Shown here one piece after another: positions 16,918 to 25,821 of a DNA stretch of 64,000 bases. The stretch is from Eubacterium sp. (GTDB lineage Bacteria > Bacillota > Clostridia > Lachnospirales > Lachnospiraceae): contig JAIKXQ010000018.1 in the NCBI GenBank assembly GCA_024684035.1, positions 26,090 through 90,089 on the forward strand. Reading direction: 5' to 3'. The position numbers and the translations under genes are program-made. The notes below the pieces were generated by a model. The model ran no database searches, was not told the DNA's origin, and worked only from the letters and a program-made list of their open reading frames with translations. How positions within the stretch are numbered: position 1 is the stretch's first letter; the number at the start of each line of letters is the position of its first letter.

Positions 16918-18534
16918 ATGATCATCAAAGTATTACTTCTTGTTGTATTTTTCTCTGTTATGATCGGGATCGGTTTTTACTGCAGAAAGAATGCGACAGA
17001 TGTCAATGGCTTCGTACTTGGAGGCCGAAGTGTGGGTCCGTGGCTCACGGCTTTTGCCTACGGTACATCCTATTTCTCGGCGGTTATTTTCGTCGGTTAT
17101 GCCGGTCAGTTCGGCTGGAAGTACGGTATTGCTTCCACCTGGGTGGGCATCGGCAACACGATTCTCGGTTCCCTTCTGGCCTGGGTGGTACTGGGCAGAA
17201 GAACAAGAATCATGACCCAGCACCTGGACACGGCAACCATGCCGGAGTTCTTCGGAAGAAGATTCGGAAGCAACTCTCTGAAGATCGCGGCTTCCGTGAT
17301 CACCTTTATATTCATGATTCCGTACACAGCGTCTCTGTATAACGGACTCTCCCGTCTGTTCGGAATGGCGTTCCATGTTGATTACTCGATTTGCGTAATC
17401 GCCATGGCGGTACTCACCGGTATCTATGTCATTGCCGGCGGATATATGGCGACAGCGATCAACGATTTCATTCAGGGTATCATCATGCTGGTGGGAATCG
17501 TGGCAGTTATCGCAGCAGTGCTGAACAGCCAGGGCGGCTTTATGGCAGCGCTGGGCGGTCTTGCGAAGATCGAGGATGCCTCGGTATCTTCTACACCCGG
17601 CGTTTTTGCGTCCTTCTTCGGACCGGATCCGCTGAACCTGTTCGGCGTGGTTATCCTCACATCTCTTGGAACCTGGGGACTTCCCCAGATGGTGCAGAAA
17701 TTCTACGCGATCCGCAGTGAGAAGGCGATCAACAAAGGTACGGTTGTATCTACCTTCTTTGCTTTGATCGTAGCCGGCGGATGCTACTTCCTCGGCGGTT
17801 TCGGCCGTCTTTTCTCCGGAAGAGTGGACATCGTGGCAAACGGCTTTGACTCCATCATCCCGGCCATGCTTTCCGGACTTCCGGATCTGCTGATCGGAAT
17901 CGTGGTCATTCTGGTGCTCTCCGCATCCATGTCCACACTTTCATCCCTGGTTCTCACTTCCAGTTCCACCATTACGCTGGATCTGCTTCGTGACAACCTG
18001 GACAAGAAGATGACAGAGAAGAAACAGGTTTCTGTTATGAGAGTGCTGATCGTGCTCTTCATCGGAATCTCCGTTGTGATCGCGCTCATTCAGTACAAGT
18101 CGAACGTAACCTTCATCGCTCAGCTCATGGGAATCTCCTGGGGTGCAATGGCAGGTGCCTTCCTGGCGCCGTTCCTCTACGGACTGTACTGGAAGAAAGC
18201 CACAGCCGCAGGCTGCTGGGCAAGCTTCCTCTTCTCCGTGATCGTTATGATCGCGAATATGGTAATCCGTCCGTCCTTCCCGGTACTTCTGCAGTCACCG
18301 ATTAACGCAGGTGCCTTCTGTATGATTGCCGGTCTGGTGATTGTACCGGTGGTATCGCTGATCACAAGGGCGCCGGAGGCTGCTCATGTAGATCAGGCCT
18401 TCGCCGCATACAGAAAGAAAGTTCTGGTTTATCAGGACGAAGCGCTTTCGGATGATGAAGAAGATGCGGAGATCGCAGCTGCTGAAGCAAAAGCGGCCGC
18501 TTCTTCCGGAGCAGACTGCCAGCCGGCAGATTAA
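16918..18534 (+). CDS. Sodium:solute symporter (SSS family)
   Basis: The 538-residue membrane protein has about 13 predicted hydrophobic segments. Early sequence GRSVGPWLTAFAYGTSYFSAV and GYMATAINDFIQGIIM are SSS hallmarks, as is LTSLGTWGLPQMVQKFYAI near 240. Related proteins carry proline, pantothenate, sugars or monocarboxylates; the substrate cannot be read from sequence. It ends with a 60-residue cytoplasmic tail rich in Asp/Glu/Ala. Start ATG 16918 (MIIKVLLLV) follows TTAGGGGGAC and starts the first helix; the longer frame from 16879 covers the leader hairpin. Confidence 0.88.
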   Translation: MIIKVLLLVVFFSVMIGIGFYCRKNATDVNGFVLGGRSVGPWLTAFAYGTSYFSAVIFVGYAGQFGWKYGIASTWVGIGNTILGSLLAWVVLGRRTRIMTQHLDTATMPEFFGRRFGSNSLKIAASVITFIFMIPYTASLYNGLSRLFGMAFHVDYSICVIAMAVLTGIYVIAGGYMATAINDFIQGIIMLVGIVAVIAAVLNSQGGFMAALGGLAKIEDASVSSTPGVFASFFGPDPLNLFGVVILTSLGTWGLPQMVQKFYAIRSEKAINKGTVVSTFFALIVAGGCYFLGGFGRLFSGRVDIVANGFDSIIPAMLSGLPDLLIGIVVILVLSASMSTLSSLVLTSSSTITLDLLRDNLDKKMTEKKQVSVMRVLIVLFIGISVVIALIQYKSNVTFIAQLMGISWGAMAGAFLAPFLYGLYWKKATAAGCWASFLFSVIVMIANMVIRPSFPVLLQSPINAGAFCMIAGLVIVPVVSLITRAPEAAHVDQAFAAYRKKVLVYQDEALSDDEEDAEIAAAEAKAAASSGADCQPAD

Positions 18535-18559
18535 GCTGAATACATAACTGAGACTTTGT

Positions 18560-18602
18560 AAGAGACAGGGTGTACATAGATGTGCGCCCTGTCTCTTTTT
18601 TT
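18560..18602 (+). terminator. Terminator of the SSS symporter gene
   Basis: AGAGACAGGG pairs with CCCTGTCTCT around a 16-nt loop, followed by T6-7. Confidence 0.9.
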
Positions 18603-18630
18603 CGGTCTCTTTTTTGGACATGCGCGGAGA

Positions 18631-18660
18631 TTGCTTTTCCTGCTGTCGTTGGTGTATAAT
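18631..18660 (+). promoter_or_regulatory. Promoter of thrS
   Basis: TTGCTT (18631-18636), 18-bp spacer, TATAAT (18655-18660). The short leader contains the hairpin AGAACGC-TGGTG-GCGTTCT (about 18685-18704). No T-box elements are visible. Confidence 0.65.
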
Positions 18661-18721
18661 AAACTTCTGTATAATAATTTCAGCAGAACGCTGGTGGCGT
18701 TCTTAGCAAAGGAGAAAAATT

Positions 18722-20497
18722 ATGGAAAAAGAAGAATTTTTAGCTGTTTACCGTCATTCCATGGCACATATCCTCGCAAAGGCTGTGATCGAACTCTTCG
18801 GTAAAGAGAAGGTACAGTATGCGATCGGACCGCAGATCGAAAACGGACTGTACTACGACTTTACACTTCCGAGAACTCTGACTGCAGACGATTATAAGAT
18901 GATCGAGGACAAGATGAGGGAAGTGATCAAGAGACGCGAGGACTGGACCTGCAAAGAGGTTACCAAGGACGAGGCGCTTGAGCTCTTCAAGGATCAGAAG
19001 TTCAAGACAGAGCTGATTCAGGAGCTCCCGACGGACGAGAAGATCACCATCTATTACACAGGCGATGACTACGTAGATCTCTGCAGAGGACCTCACGTAT
19101 CCAACTCTCAGGAACTGATGAATGTTGCTTTTGAAGTGCGTTCTATTTCCGGTGCATACTGGAGAGGTGATGAGACCAAGGATCAGCTTCAGAGAATCTA
19201 TGTGACAGCTTTCGCAGATAAGAACCAGCTCAAGGAGTTCAAGAAATTCCTCCGTGAGGCCGCAGAGCGCGATCACAAGAAGCTGGGACCGCAGCAGGAA
19301 CTCTTCATGTTTGACGAGACTGCACCGGGTATGCCTTATTGGCTCCCCCGCGGATGGAAGCTCTTCAATTCTCTGCTTTCCTTCTGGAGAGGCATTCACG
19401 AGGAACACGGATATCAGGAGATCTCCGGACCGATTCTCTCCAACTCCAAACTGTGGCAGACATCCGGACACTGGGGACATTACAAAGACAATATGTTCAT
19501 CATTCCGGGTGAGAAGGAAGACGAGAGCGATTACTATGCAGCAAAACCTATGAACTGCCCGAACGCGATTCTGGTATACAAGAGCAGACTTCGTTCTTAC
19601 CGTGATCTTCCTTTCCGTGTGGCTCAGGTAGACAACATCCACAGAAAAGAGAAGTCCGGTGAGCTCAACGGACTCTTCCGCGTGCAGATGTTCCGTCAGG
19701 ATGACGCGCATATCCTTGTGACAGAGGATCAGATCGCTGACGAGATCAAGGATATCATGAGTATCGCCACTCAGATCTACGGAACCTTCGGCCTCTCCTA
19801 CGGTGCCGAGCTTTCCACAAGACCGGATGATTTCATGGGCGATATCGAGGTATGGAACAAGGCAGAGGCAGAGCTCAAGGCAATCCTCAACGATGTATAC
19901 GGCGAGGGCAACTACGAGGTCAATGAGGGAGACGGTGCATTCTACGGACCGAAGATCGACCTCAAGATGAAAGACGCCCTTGGAAGAGAGTGGCAGATGG
20001 GTACCATCCAGCTCGACTTCCAGCTTCCGCTGAACTTTGACATGAAGTATGCGGCACAGGACGGAACCGTGAAACAGCCGGTAATGATCCACAGAGCAAT
20101 CTTCGGATCCCTGGAGCGTTTCATCGGAATCCTCATCGAGAACTACAAAGCTTCCTTCCCGTTCTGGCTCAGCCCTTACCAGGTAGGCGTAGTTCCGATC
20201 CGTACAGAGCACAACGAGTATGCAAAGAAAGTTGTAGACGCTCTGAAGGCAGCGGGCATCCGTGTGGAAGTGGACTATGCTGACAAGAACATGAATGAGA
20301 AGATCAAGGCCTTCAAGACCTACCATGATCCGTACATCATCGTTGTCGGTGACAAGGAAGCTTCCGAGGGAACGGTATCCATTACTGTTCGCGGACAGAA
20401 GCAGCAGCTTCACGATGTCAGCCTTGAGAAACTCGTGGAAATGTGCGAGACCATGAACAGAGAGCACTCCAAGGAGCTGCTCACAACAGCTGACTGA
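18722..20497 (+). CDS. thrS: Threonyl-tRNA synthetase without N-terminal TGS domain
   Basis: It charges tRNA-Thr. The 591-residue protein begins directly with the editing domain: HSMAH at about 12-16 and DLCRGPH at about 120-126 provide its metal and catalytic residues. The class II catalytic core follows with MNCPNAILVYKS, RVAQVDNIHRKEKSGELNGLFRVQMFRQDDAHI and the anticodon-binding domain from about 490 (VGVVPIRTEHNEYAKKV). Usual bacterial ThrRS is about 640 residues with a 60-residue TGS domain in front, which is absent. AAAGGAG precedes the ATG. It is monocistronic. Confidence 0.95.
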   Translation: MEKEEFLAVYRHSMAHILAKAVIELFGKEKVQYAIGPQIENGLYYDFTLPRTLTADDYKMIEDKMREVIKRREDWTCKEVTKDEALELFKDQKFKTELIQELPTDEKITIYYTGDDYVDLCRGPHVSNSQELMNVAFEVRSISGAYWRGDETKDQLQRIYVTAFADKNQLKEFKKFLREAAERDHKKLGPQQELFMFDETAPGMPYWLPRGWKLFNSLLSFWRGIHEEHGYQEISGPILSNSKLWQTSGHWGHYKDNMFIIPGEKEDESDYYAAKPMNCPNAILVYKSRLRSYRDLPFRVAQVDNIHRKEKSGELNGLFRVQMFRQDDAHILVTEDQIADEIKDIMSIATQIYGTFGLSYGAELSTRPDDFMGDIEVWNKAEAELKAILNDVYGEGNYEVNEGDGAFYGPKIDLKMKDALGREWQMGTIQLDFQLPLNFDMKYAAQDGTVKQPVMIHRAIFGSLERFIGILIENYKASFPFWLSPYQVGVVPIRTEHNEYAKKVVDALKAAGIRVEVDYADKNMNEKIKAFKTYHDPYIIVVGDKEASEGTVSITVRGQKQQLHDVSLEKLVEMCETMNREHSKELLTTAD

Positions 20498-20523
20498 TCA
20501 TTCGTGATTATGAGAATCACACG

Positions 20524-20562
20524 GGAGGCAGGCACCTGAAAAATCGGGCGCCTGTCTCTCTT
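20524..20562 (+). terminator. Terminator of thrS
   Basis: GGCAGGC-ACC pairs imperfectly with GGG-C-GCCTGTC, then TCTCTT. T tract is interrupted, so strength is uncertain. Confidence 0.6.
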
Positions 20563-20587
20563 AACGCGTAGAAATACCCCCGGGATT

Positions 20588-20669
20588 TTCTGCTCGAGCG
20601 CCTATCGTTCGCGGTGCTCACTGGGAGGAATGAGGGGCTGGGGGAGCTGAAGCGCCTTGGCGCTTTTTA
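20588..20669 (+). repeat. Family 2 structured element, partial copy (3' half)
   Basis: It shares TCTGCTCG.GCGCC, the GAGGGGCTGGGGGAG block and the 3' hairpin position with the complete copies. Here the 3' hairpin is AAGCGCC-TT-GGCGCTT, whereas full copies have AAGTCCGC-TT-GCGGACTT. The stem sequence has changed on both sides with pairing kept. The 5' stem-loop and the first half are missing. Confidence 0.65.
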
Positions 20670-20743
20670 AAAAGAAAGGATGTCACTTACGCAACAGTGC
20701 GAAGAGAAACAGAACAGCATTTGTAAAAAAGAAAGGGAAAATC

Positions 20744-21628
20744 ATGCAGTTTACAAATCATAAGATAGAGAGAAATGATCCGTGCTGGTGTGGAAGCGGC
20801 AGGAAATACAAACAGTGCCATATGCACTTCGATGAGAAAATCAAACAGTTTGAGCGCAAGGGCTTTATTGTTCCTTCTCACAAGATCATCAAGACGCCGG
20901 AGCAGATTCAGGGAATCCGCGAGAGTGCGAAGATTAATATCGCGGTTCTCGATGAGGTGGCCGACAAGATTCACATCGGTATGAGCACGGAGGAGATTGA
21001 CAGGATTGTCTACGACACCACCACAAAAATGGGAGGAATCCCGGCGCCGCTCAACTACGAGGGCTTTCCCAAGAGCGTCTGCACTTCCATCAACAGTGTA
21101 GTCTGCCACGGAATTCCGGATGAGAATGAGATCCTCAAAGACGGCGATATCATCAATGTGGATGTGTCTACGATTAAGGACGGATACTTCTCGGATTCCT
21201 CCCGTATGTTCTGCATGGGAAATGTGGATCCGGAATGGAAAAAACTCGTGGATGTCACAAAGGAATGTGTGGAGATCGGTATCGAGAATGTAAAGCCCTG
21301 GACAACGCTGGGAGATATGGGCGCAAAGGTACATCAGCACGCCCTTGATCACGGCTATTCCGTTGTTCGGGAGATCGGCGGTCACGGCTGCGGTCTGGAA
21401 TTCCACGAGGATCCCTTTGTCAGCTATGTCAGCGTGCCGGGAACAGAGATGCTCATGGTTCCGGGTATGTGCTTTACGATTGAGCCCATGGTCAATATGG
21501 GTACGAACCGCATCTATGAGGATGAGGACAACGGCTGGACGATCTATACCATGGACGATGCTCCCTCTGCCCAGTGGGAGGTACAGGTGGTTGTCACCGA
21601 GGACGGTTGCGAGGTAATCACCTACTGA
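20744..21628 (+). CDS. map: Methionine aminopeptidase with N-terminal SEC-C zinc motif
   Basis: It removes N-terminal Met from new proteins. The 294-residue protein has a SEC-C-type metal-binding motif at about 10-25 (NDPCWCGSGRKYKQCH) before a type I aminopeptidase domain. Metal ligands fit in VDVSTIKDGYFSDSSRMF (two Asp), GGHGCGLEFHEDP (His), FTIEPMV (Glu) and VQVVVTEDG (Glu). SEC-C-containing versions are common in Clostridia. ATG 20744 follows GAAAGGG; the open frame upstream to 20657 includes family 2 sequence and is unlikely to be translated. Confidence 0.93.
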   Translation: MQFTNHKIERNDPCWCGSGRKYKQCHMHFDEKIKQFERKGFIVPSHKIIKTPEQIQGIRESAKINIAVLDEVADKIHIGMSTEEIDRIVYDTTTKMGGIPAPLNYEGFPKSVCTSINSVVCHGIPDENEILKDGDIINVDVSTIKDGYFSDSSRMFCMGNVDPEWKKLVDVTKECVEIGIENVKPWTTLGDMGAKVHQHALDHGYSVVREIGGHGCGLEFHEDPFVSYVSVPGTEMLMVPGMCFTIEPMVNMGTNRIYEDEDNGWTIYTMDDAPSAQWEVQVVVTEDGCEVITY

Positions 21629-21659
21629 TCCGGAACACAGAACAGGAAGGACAAGACGA

Positions 21660-22457
21660 GTGAATACAGATAGAAAAAAAACATCTGCCGACAATTCCGG
21701 CTGGTTTCTTCGCGGCCTCCGGAACGGAATACCGATCTGTCTCGGCTATTTCGCGGTATCCTTTGCTTTGGGAATTGCGGCGAAAAACGCCGGTATGAAT
21801 GCCCTGCAGTCCGGGGTGATGTCGGCCACCATGGTGGCCTCCGCCGGTCAGTTCTCCGCCATCAGCCTGATCGGAGGAGGCGCGGGGGTTTTGGAGATGA
21901 TCACCACCGCGTTGATTGTAAATCTGCGTTATTTCCTTATGAGCTGTTCCCTTACGCAGAAGCTGAAACCGGGAACTTCCCCGATTCACAGATTTCTGGT
22001 TGCCTACGGAGTGACGGACGAGATCTTTGGCCTGTCCTCCACGGTGGAGGGATATCTGAATCCCTTCTACACCTACGGAATCACGGTGATTTCCGTCTCC
22101 GGCTGGGTGGCTGGTACAGTGCTCGGCGTGGTTGTGGGCAGTATCCTTCCGGTCTGGGCGACGAACGCCCTTGGAGTGGCCATGTACGGCATGTTCCTTG
22201 CCATCATCATTCCGCCAGCCAGGAAGAATGCCTTTATCGGAGTACTGGTGGCTCTGTCCATGGCGGCCAGCTGGATTTTTACAGAGGCTCCGGTGCTGAA
22301 GAGTATTTCCTCCGGCTTCCGTGTGATCATTCTGACTGTACTTCTGGCGGGAGCCGCGGCTGTGATCCGGCCGATCGCGGATGCAGAGGAAATCGAGGAA
22401 GATGAGGATGATTCGGCTCTTATGGAATTTGAACAGAGGGGAGTGAAGGGACAATGA
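21660..22457 (+). CDS. azlC: AzlC-family branched-chain amino acid exporter, large subunit
   Basis: The 265-residue membrane protein has the AzlC signature near its N-terminus (GIPICLGYFAVSFALGIAAKNAGM) followed by QSGVMSATMVASAGQFSAI and VTDEIFGL. AzlC and AzlD together export branched-chain amino acids or analogues in other Firmicutes. It starts at GTG 21660 after AGGAAGGACAAG and ends with an acidic tail overlapping azlD by 4 bp (ATGA), indicating translational coupling. Confidence 0.88.
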   Translation: MNTDRKKTSADNSGWFLRGLRNGIPICLGYFAVSFALGIAAKNAGMNALQSGVMSATMVASAGQFSAISLIGGGAGVLEMITTALIVNLRYFLMSCSLTQKLKPGTSPIHRFLVAYGVTDEIFGLSSTVEGYLNPFYTYGITVISVSGWVAGTVLGVVVGSILPVWATNALGVAMYGMFLAIIIPPARKNAFIGVLVALSMAASWIFTEAPVLKSISSGFRVIILTVLLAGAAAVIRPIADAEEIEEDEDDSALMEFEQRGVKGQ

Positions 22458-22759
22458 CCGGAAACGTATATGTATCCATGCTGATTATCGCGCTGACGAT
22501 CTACGCGATCCGTCTGATGCCCTTTCTCTTTATCAGAAAGCCCATTCGGAATCGTTACTTCCGCTCCTTCCTGTACTATGTGCCCTATGTGACACTGGCG
22601 GTCATGACCTTTCCGGCTATTCTTACGGCGACGGATCAGATCTGGGCCGGTGTTGCGGCGTTGATTGCGGGACTTATTGTCGCCTGGTTCTGGGGAGACC
22701 TCTTCGCTGTGGCCATTACCTGCTGCGCGGCGGTTTTCATCTGTGGAATCATTCTTTAA
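22454..22759 (+). CDS. azlD: AzlD-family small subunit
   Basis: The 101-residue protein has four hydrophobic segments. The family pattern YAIRLMPFLFIRK is near the N-terminus, and YYVPYVTLAVMTFPAIL is in the middle. It is the usual partner of AzlC. The start codon lies within the stop of azlC. A strong terminator follows. Confidence 0.88.
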   Translation: MTGNVYVSMLIIALTIYAIRLMPFLFIRKPIRNRYFRSFLYYVPYVTLAVMTFPAILTATDQIWAGVAALIAGLIVAWFWGDLFAVAITCCAAVFICGIIL

Positions 22760-22779
22760 AAAACAGGGCAAATCTGTTG

Positions 22780-22836
22780 AATCGAAAAAAAGAGGCTTTG
22801 AGAGTTGAATGCTCCCAATGCCTCTTTTTTTCGATT
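22780..22836. terminator. Bidirectional terminator between azlD and the nucleotidase gene
   Basis: AATCGAAAAAAAGAGGC pairs perfectly with GCCTCTTTTTTTCGATT (17 bp) across a 23-nt loop. It serves azlCD on the plus strand and the convergent minus-strand gene. Confidence 0.9.
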
Positions 22837-22864
22837 CATGCGCGCTGCGCTATGCCATGCCTTT

Positions 22865-23491
22865 TTATCGGTCCAGCAGTTCATCCAGCGTATTTCCGTA
22901 GGGCGGAAGGAACTCGCGGACGAAGTCATCCACCTCCGGATAAAGCGCCGTGAGTTCGTCGATGGCGGCCCGGATGGTCTTTTTGGCAGTCCGGAATTCC
23001 TGATTGCCGGCGTTCTCTTCTTCGATGCATTTGATTAGCGCCGAGATCTTGTCGGCTGCTTTTACCAGTTTTCGAAGGTATTTCTCGTTCTCGATCTCTT
23101 CATCCGTCATGCCGTCGTAAGCTTCATCGGCAAAAAAGATTTTATGGTAAGTCGGGCGGAGATCAGCCGGAAGCTTCTCCAGCAGATGCATGCCGGCCCG
23201 CTTTTCAACATCTTTGTAGGCAGTGCGGATCTGCCGGTTGTAGTATTTGACCGGCGTCGGGAGATCGCCGGTGATGATCTCCGAGGCGTCGTGATAGAGC
23301 CCGATGAGAGCTGCTCTCTCACAGTCCAGGTGCTTCCCGTGGCGCACGTTGCCGATGGTGCAGAGGGCGTGGGAGATCATGGAGACCTCCATGCTGTGTT
23401 CACTCAGGGTCTCTGTCCGGACGTTTCGCATCAGAGCCCAGCGCTCGATATATTTCATTCTTGATATGGTCGCGAAAAAATTCTCACTCAT
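22865..23491 (-). CDS. yfbR: YfbR-type HD-domain 5'-deoxynucleotidase
   Basis: The 208-residue HD-domain protein shows the YfbR pattern. It has SEHSMEVSMISHAL (first His, about 31), YHDASEIITGDLPTPVKYYN (HD pair, about 67-68) and KLVKAADKISALI (last Asp, about 143). YfbR removes phosphate from deoxynucleoside monophosphates. It starts MSENFFATISRMKYIERW, matching family start position, with AAGAGAGATTAC upstream on the minus strand. It is convergent with azlD and divergent from the AI-2E permease. Confidence 0.88.
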   Translation of the reverse strand: MSENFFATISRMKYIERWALMRNVRTETLSEHSMEVSMISHALCTIGNVRHGKHLDCERAALIGLYHDASEIITGDLPTPVKYYNRQIRTAYKDVEKRAGMHLLEKLPADLRPTYHKIFFADEAYDGMTDEEIENEKYLRKLVKAADKISALIKCIEEENAGNQEFRTAKKTIRAAIDELTALYPEVDDFVREFLPPYGNTLDELLDR

Positions 23492-23654
23492 CTGTAATCT
23501 CTCTTTCCTTAGGAACTGTGATATCAGTATACCGCAGATGGACGGAAGATGACAGTAAAGAACTGTATACCGCTATTTATCACACAATCCGGATTCGATT
23601 ATCCGTTGCAGAAGGGAAGCGGATATATTAGACTGAAACCGGAGGGTATAAAAA

Positions 23655-24947
23655 ATGAGATTTGATAAGAACCTGTTAAAGAAACGATGGGTGTCATATA
23701 CCGTAGCACTCTGTATTGCGGTCATTCTGTATCTGACACTTTCCAATATCAATATTTTTTTCACGGGGATTTCCGCGTTTCTGGATTTCATCTATCCGGT
23801 GTTCCTGGGACTGATCATTGCCTATATCATGGATCCTCTGGTCATGCTCTATCAGAAAAACGTTTTTCAACGTGTGAGTAAGAATACGATCCGACGGAAT
23901 CTCTCTGTGGTTGCGGCAGTAATCACGGTGCTTGCCGGCATCATTTTCCTGATGGTTGCCCTGATCCCGCAGATCGTGAACAGCATCTCGACCTTTGTGG
24001 GCAATATCGAGACTTACGCCAAGAGTCTGCAGAAACTGCTCAAGGATCTGGAGAATCTGAGCAGCAGCTGGAAGTTTGATCTCTCCAGCGTGATCAGTCA
24101 GAGCGAGGACATGGTGGAGAAGCTTCTGGCAGATATGCCGAAAAACCTGAACGCGATTCTCGACACCACGGTTTCTTTCGGAAAGAGCATAGCCAGCTGG
24201 GTGATCGGCGCCATTTTCGCGATCTATTTTCTGATCGATAAGGATCGTTTAAAAAATGCGGGAAGTACGCTTCTGCGTTCCTTCGTTCTTGACCGGACGT
24301 ACAGGAACTACGTGGTTTTCTGGGAGCGGTCGAACCAGATTCTGATCCGCTACATTGTGTACGATGTACTCGACGGTCTGATCATCGGGGTGACCAACTG
24401 GTTCTTCATGGCAGTGGCGGATATGCCCTACGGCCTGCTGATCTCCGTGGTCGTAGGAGTGACCAACCTGGCGCCGACCTTCGGTCCCATTGTGGGTGGT
24501 GCCATCGGTGCGTTTATTCTCGTGCTGATCAATCCGTGGTATGCCCTCACCTTTCTGATCTTCACCATCGTCCTTCAGACGGTGGACGGCTATATCCTCA
24601 AGCCGAAGCTCTTCGCGTCTACGCTGGGAGTATCCGGCGTGTGGATCCTGATCTGTATCGTGGTTGGCGGCCGCATGTTCGGCGTGGGCGGCATCCTTCT
24701 GGCAATTCCTTTCGCCGCAATTATGGATTACATCTACAAAGAGTCCATACTCGTGAGTCTGGCGGAGAGAAAGGCCCGCCGCGAGGAATGGTACAGCGCT
24801 GAAAATGAGAAGAAGGAAGAGAAAACTGATCAGATTGACGGAGCGGAAGATGCCTCAGAGGAAGAGGATACAGACGTGGAAGAAGCGGATGTGGATGATG
24901 TCGAAGCAGAGGACGCTGAGACGGAAGAAGCCGGGGATCCGGAGTGA
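23655..24947 (+). CDS. AI-2E family (PerM/YtvI-like) membrane protein
   Basis: The 430-residue protein has about eight hydrophobic segments and the family segment NLAPTFGPIVGGAIGAFI near 280, with GYILKPKLFASTLGVSG in the last third. Members include AI-2 exporters and Na+/H+ antiporters, so the substrate is open. The final 70 residues are very acidic (runs of E/D from about 385), unusual for the family. AAACCGGAGGG precedes the ATG. A TATATT/TAGACT-like -10 lies about 25-35 bp upstream. Confidence 0.85.
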   Translation: MRFDKNLLKKRWVSYTVALCIAVILYLTLSNINIFFTGISAFLDFIYPVFLGLIIAYIMDPLVMLYQKNVFQRVSKNTIRRNLSVVAAVITVLAGIIFLMVALIPQIVNSISTFVGNIETYAKSLQKLLKDLENLSSSWKFDLSSVISQSEDMVEKLLADMPKNLNAILDTTVSFGKSIASWVIGAIFAIYFLIDKDRLKNAGSTLLRSFVLDRTYRNYVVFWERSNQILIRYIVYDVLDGLIIGVTNWFFMAVADMPYGLLISVVVGVTNLAPTFGPIVGGAIGAFILVLINPWYALTFLIFTIVLQTVDGYILKPKLFASTLGVSGVWILICIVVGGRMFGVGGILLAIPFAAIMDYIYKESILVSLAERKARREEWYSAENEKKEEKTDQIDGAEDASEEEDTDVEEADVDDVEAEDAETEEAGDPE

Positions 24948-25029
24948 AGCGGTGAAGGCTTCCTGACTATAGTTGGATGAGGCTTTATAAGCAGATAGCG
25001 GGAAAGGCTGTTTAATCTGTATTTTCCGA

Positions 25030-25076
25030 AAAAAGAGCGTGTCGCGGTGATGATAAGCGACACGCTTTTTTTTCGA
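25030..25076. terminator. Bidirectional terminator
   Basis: AGCGTGTCGC pairs with GCGACACGCT, followed by nine T's on the plus strand and preceded by A6 (T6 on the minus strand). It lies between convergent genes. Confidence 0.9.
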
Positions 25077-25472
25077 TTATTTTTTCTGAAGTTCCAGGAA
25101 TCTGGACATGGCGACGAAGGTCTCGTCACTGATATCATGTTCTACCTTGCAGGCATCTTCGCGGGCGATTTCAATGTCCACACCGATGGTGGTGAAGAAC
25201 TCCGTGAGCATCTTGTGGCGGCGGTAAATCCGGTCGGCAATTTCCATTCCCTGATCCGTCAGGGTGATAAAGCCGGAGCGGTCCATGGTGATGTAACCGT
25301 TCTCGCGCAAGCGCTTGGTCGCGTAGCTGACACTGGGTTTGGTGACGCCCAGGTGTTCCGCGATGTCGATGGAACGAATATATCCGTGAATTTCCTTCAT
25401 CATGAGCATTGCTTCAAGATAGTCTTCTGCTGATTTCTGAATAGTCAAAGCATACACCTGCCTTTTCATCAT
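25077..25472 (-). CDS. DtxR/MntR-family metal-dependent repressor
   Basis: The 131-residue protein has an N-terminal winged helix (SAEDYLEAMLMM...IDIAEHLGVTKPSVSYATKRLRENG at about 14-58). A dimerisation and metal-binding domain follows, with HKMLTEFFTTIGVD and EDACKVEHDIS. It lacks the SH3-like third domain, as in MntR (about 140 residues). The second-site residues (E, C and H of EDACKVEH) could bind Fe2+ or Mn2+; which metal is not determined. The feo genes at 59982 could be a target, but that is inference. Family 2 copy 2 lies immediately upstream of its start. Confidence 0.85.
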   Translation of the reverse strand: MMKRQVYALTIQKSAEDYLEAMLMMKEIHGYIRSIDIAEHLGVTKPSVSYATKRLRENGYITMDRSGFITLTDQGMEIADRIYRRHKMLTEFFTTIGVDIEIAREDACKVEHDISDETFVAMSRFLELQKK

Positions 25473-25480
25473 TTTTCATT

Positions 25481-25651
25481 GTCTCATAGGAAATTGCTTC
25501 GCATTCCCTATGAGACAAAACGCTCTGCGGGATGCGCAGCTCGCAGATAGGAAGATCGCTTCGCGATTCTGCTCGCGCGCCTTTCGTCCTGCTGCGTTCC
25601 CCTCAGGATTGAGGGGATGGGGGAGTCGAAGTCCGCTTGCGGACTTTGTTC
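25481..25651 (+). repeat. Family 2 structured element, full copy
   Basis: Order of stem-loops: GTCTCATAGG...CCTATGAGAC (25481-25516), then an extended GCGCAGCTCGCAGA...TCTGCTCGCGCGC stem enclosing GATCGC-TTC-GCGAT, then CCCCTCA-GGAT-TGAGGGG, and AAGTCCGC-TT-GCGGACTT. About 80-90% identical to the copies at 45073 and 47818. It lies between the repressor start and the 3' end of the adenine deaminase gene. The remaining 170 bp to 25821 is AT-rich with one CCTAAC...GTTAGG inverted repeat and nothing else recognisable. Confidence 0.85.
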
Positions 25652-25821
25652 CTGAAAAAGAGCGTAGCACAGATGCCTGCCGTTTACAACAAAACCTGCC
25701 TAACTTTTTAATATTTGTTAGGAGTCACAAATTTCGTTTAAAATATCGTATAAAATTTGAATTGCAAAAAATAAAAAAGCGTGCGCTCTAATTGTGAAAT
25801 CGAGAATCTCAGGAGCTGTGC

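Noticed and set aside
18603..18721. Possible T-box before thrS
   Set aside because: No specifier loop or AGGGTGGNACCGCG-type sequence; only a short leader hairpin.
25476..25791. Open frames within family 2 copies
   Set aside because: Short, on both strands, without ribosome-binding sites. The conserved property is base pairing.
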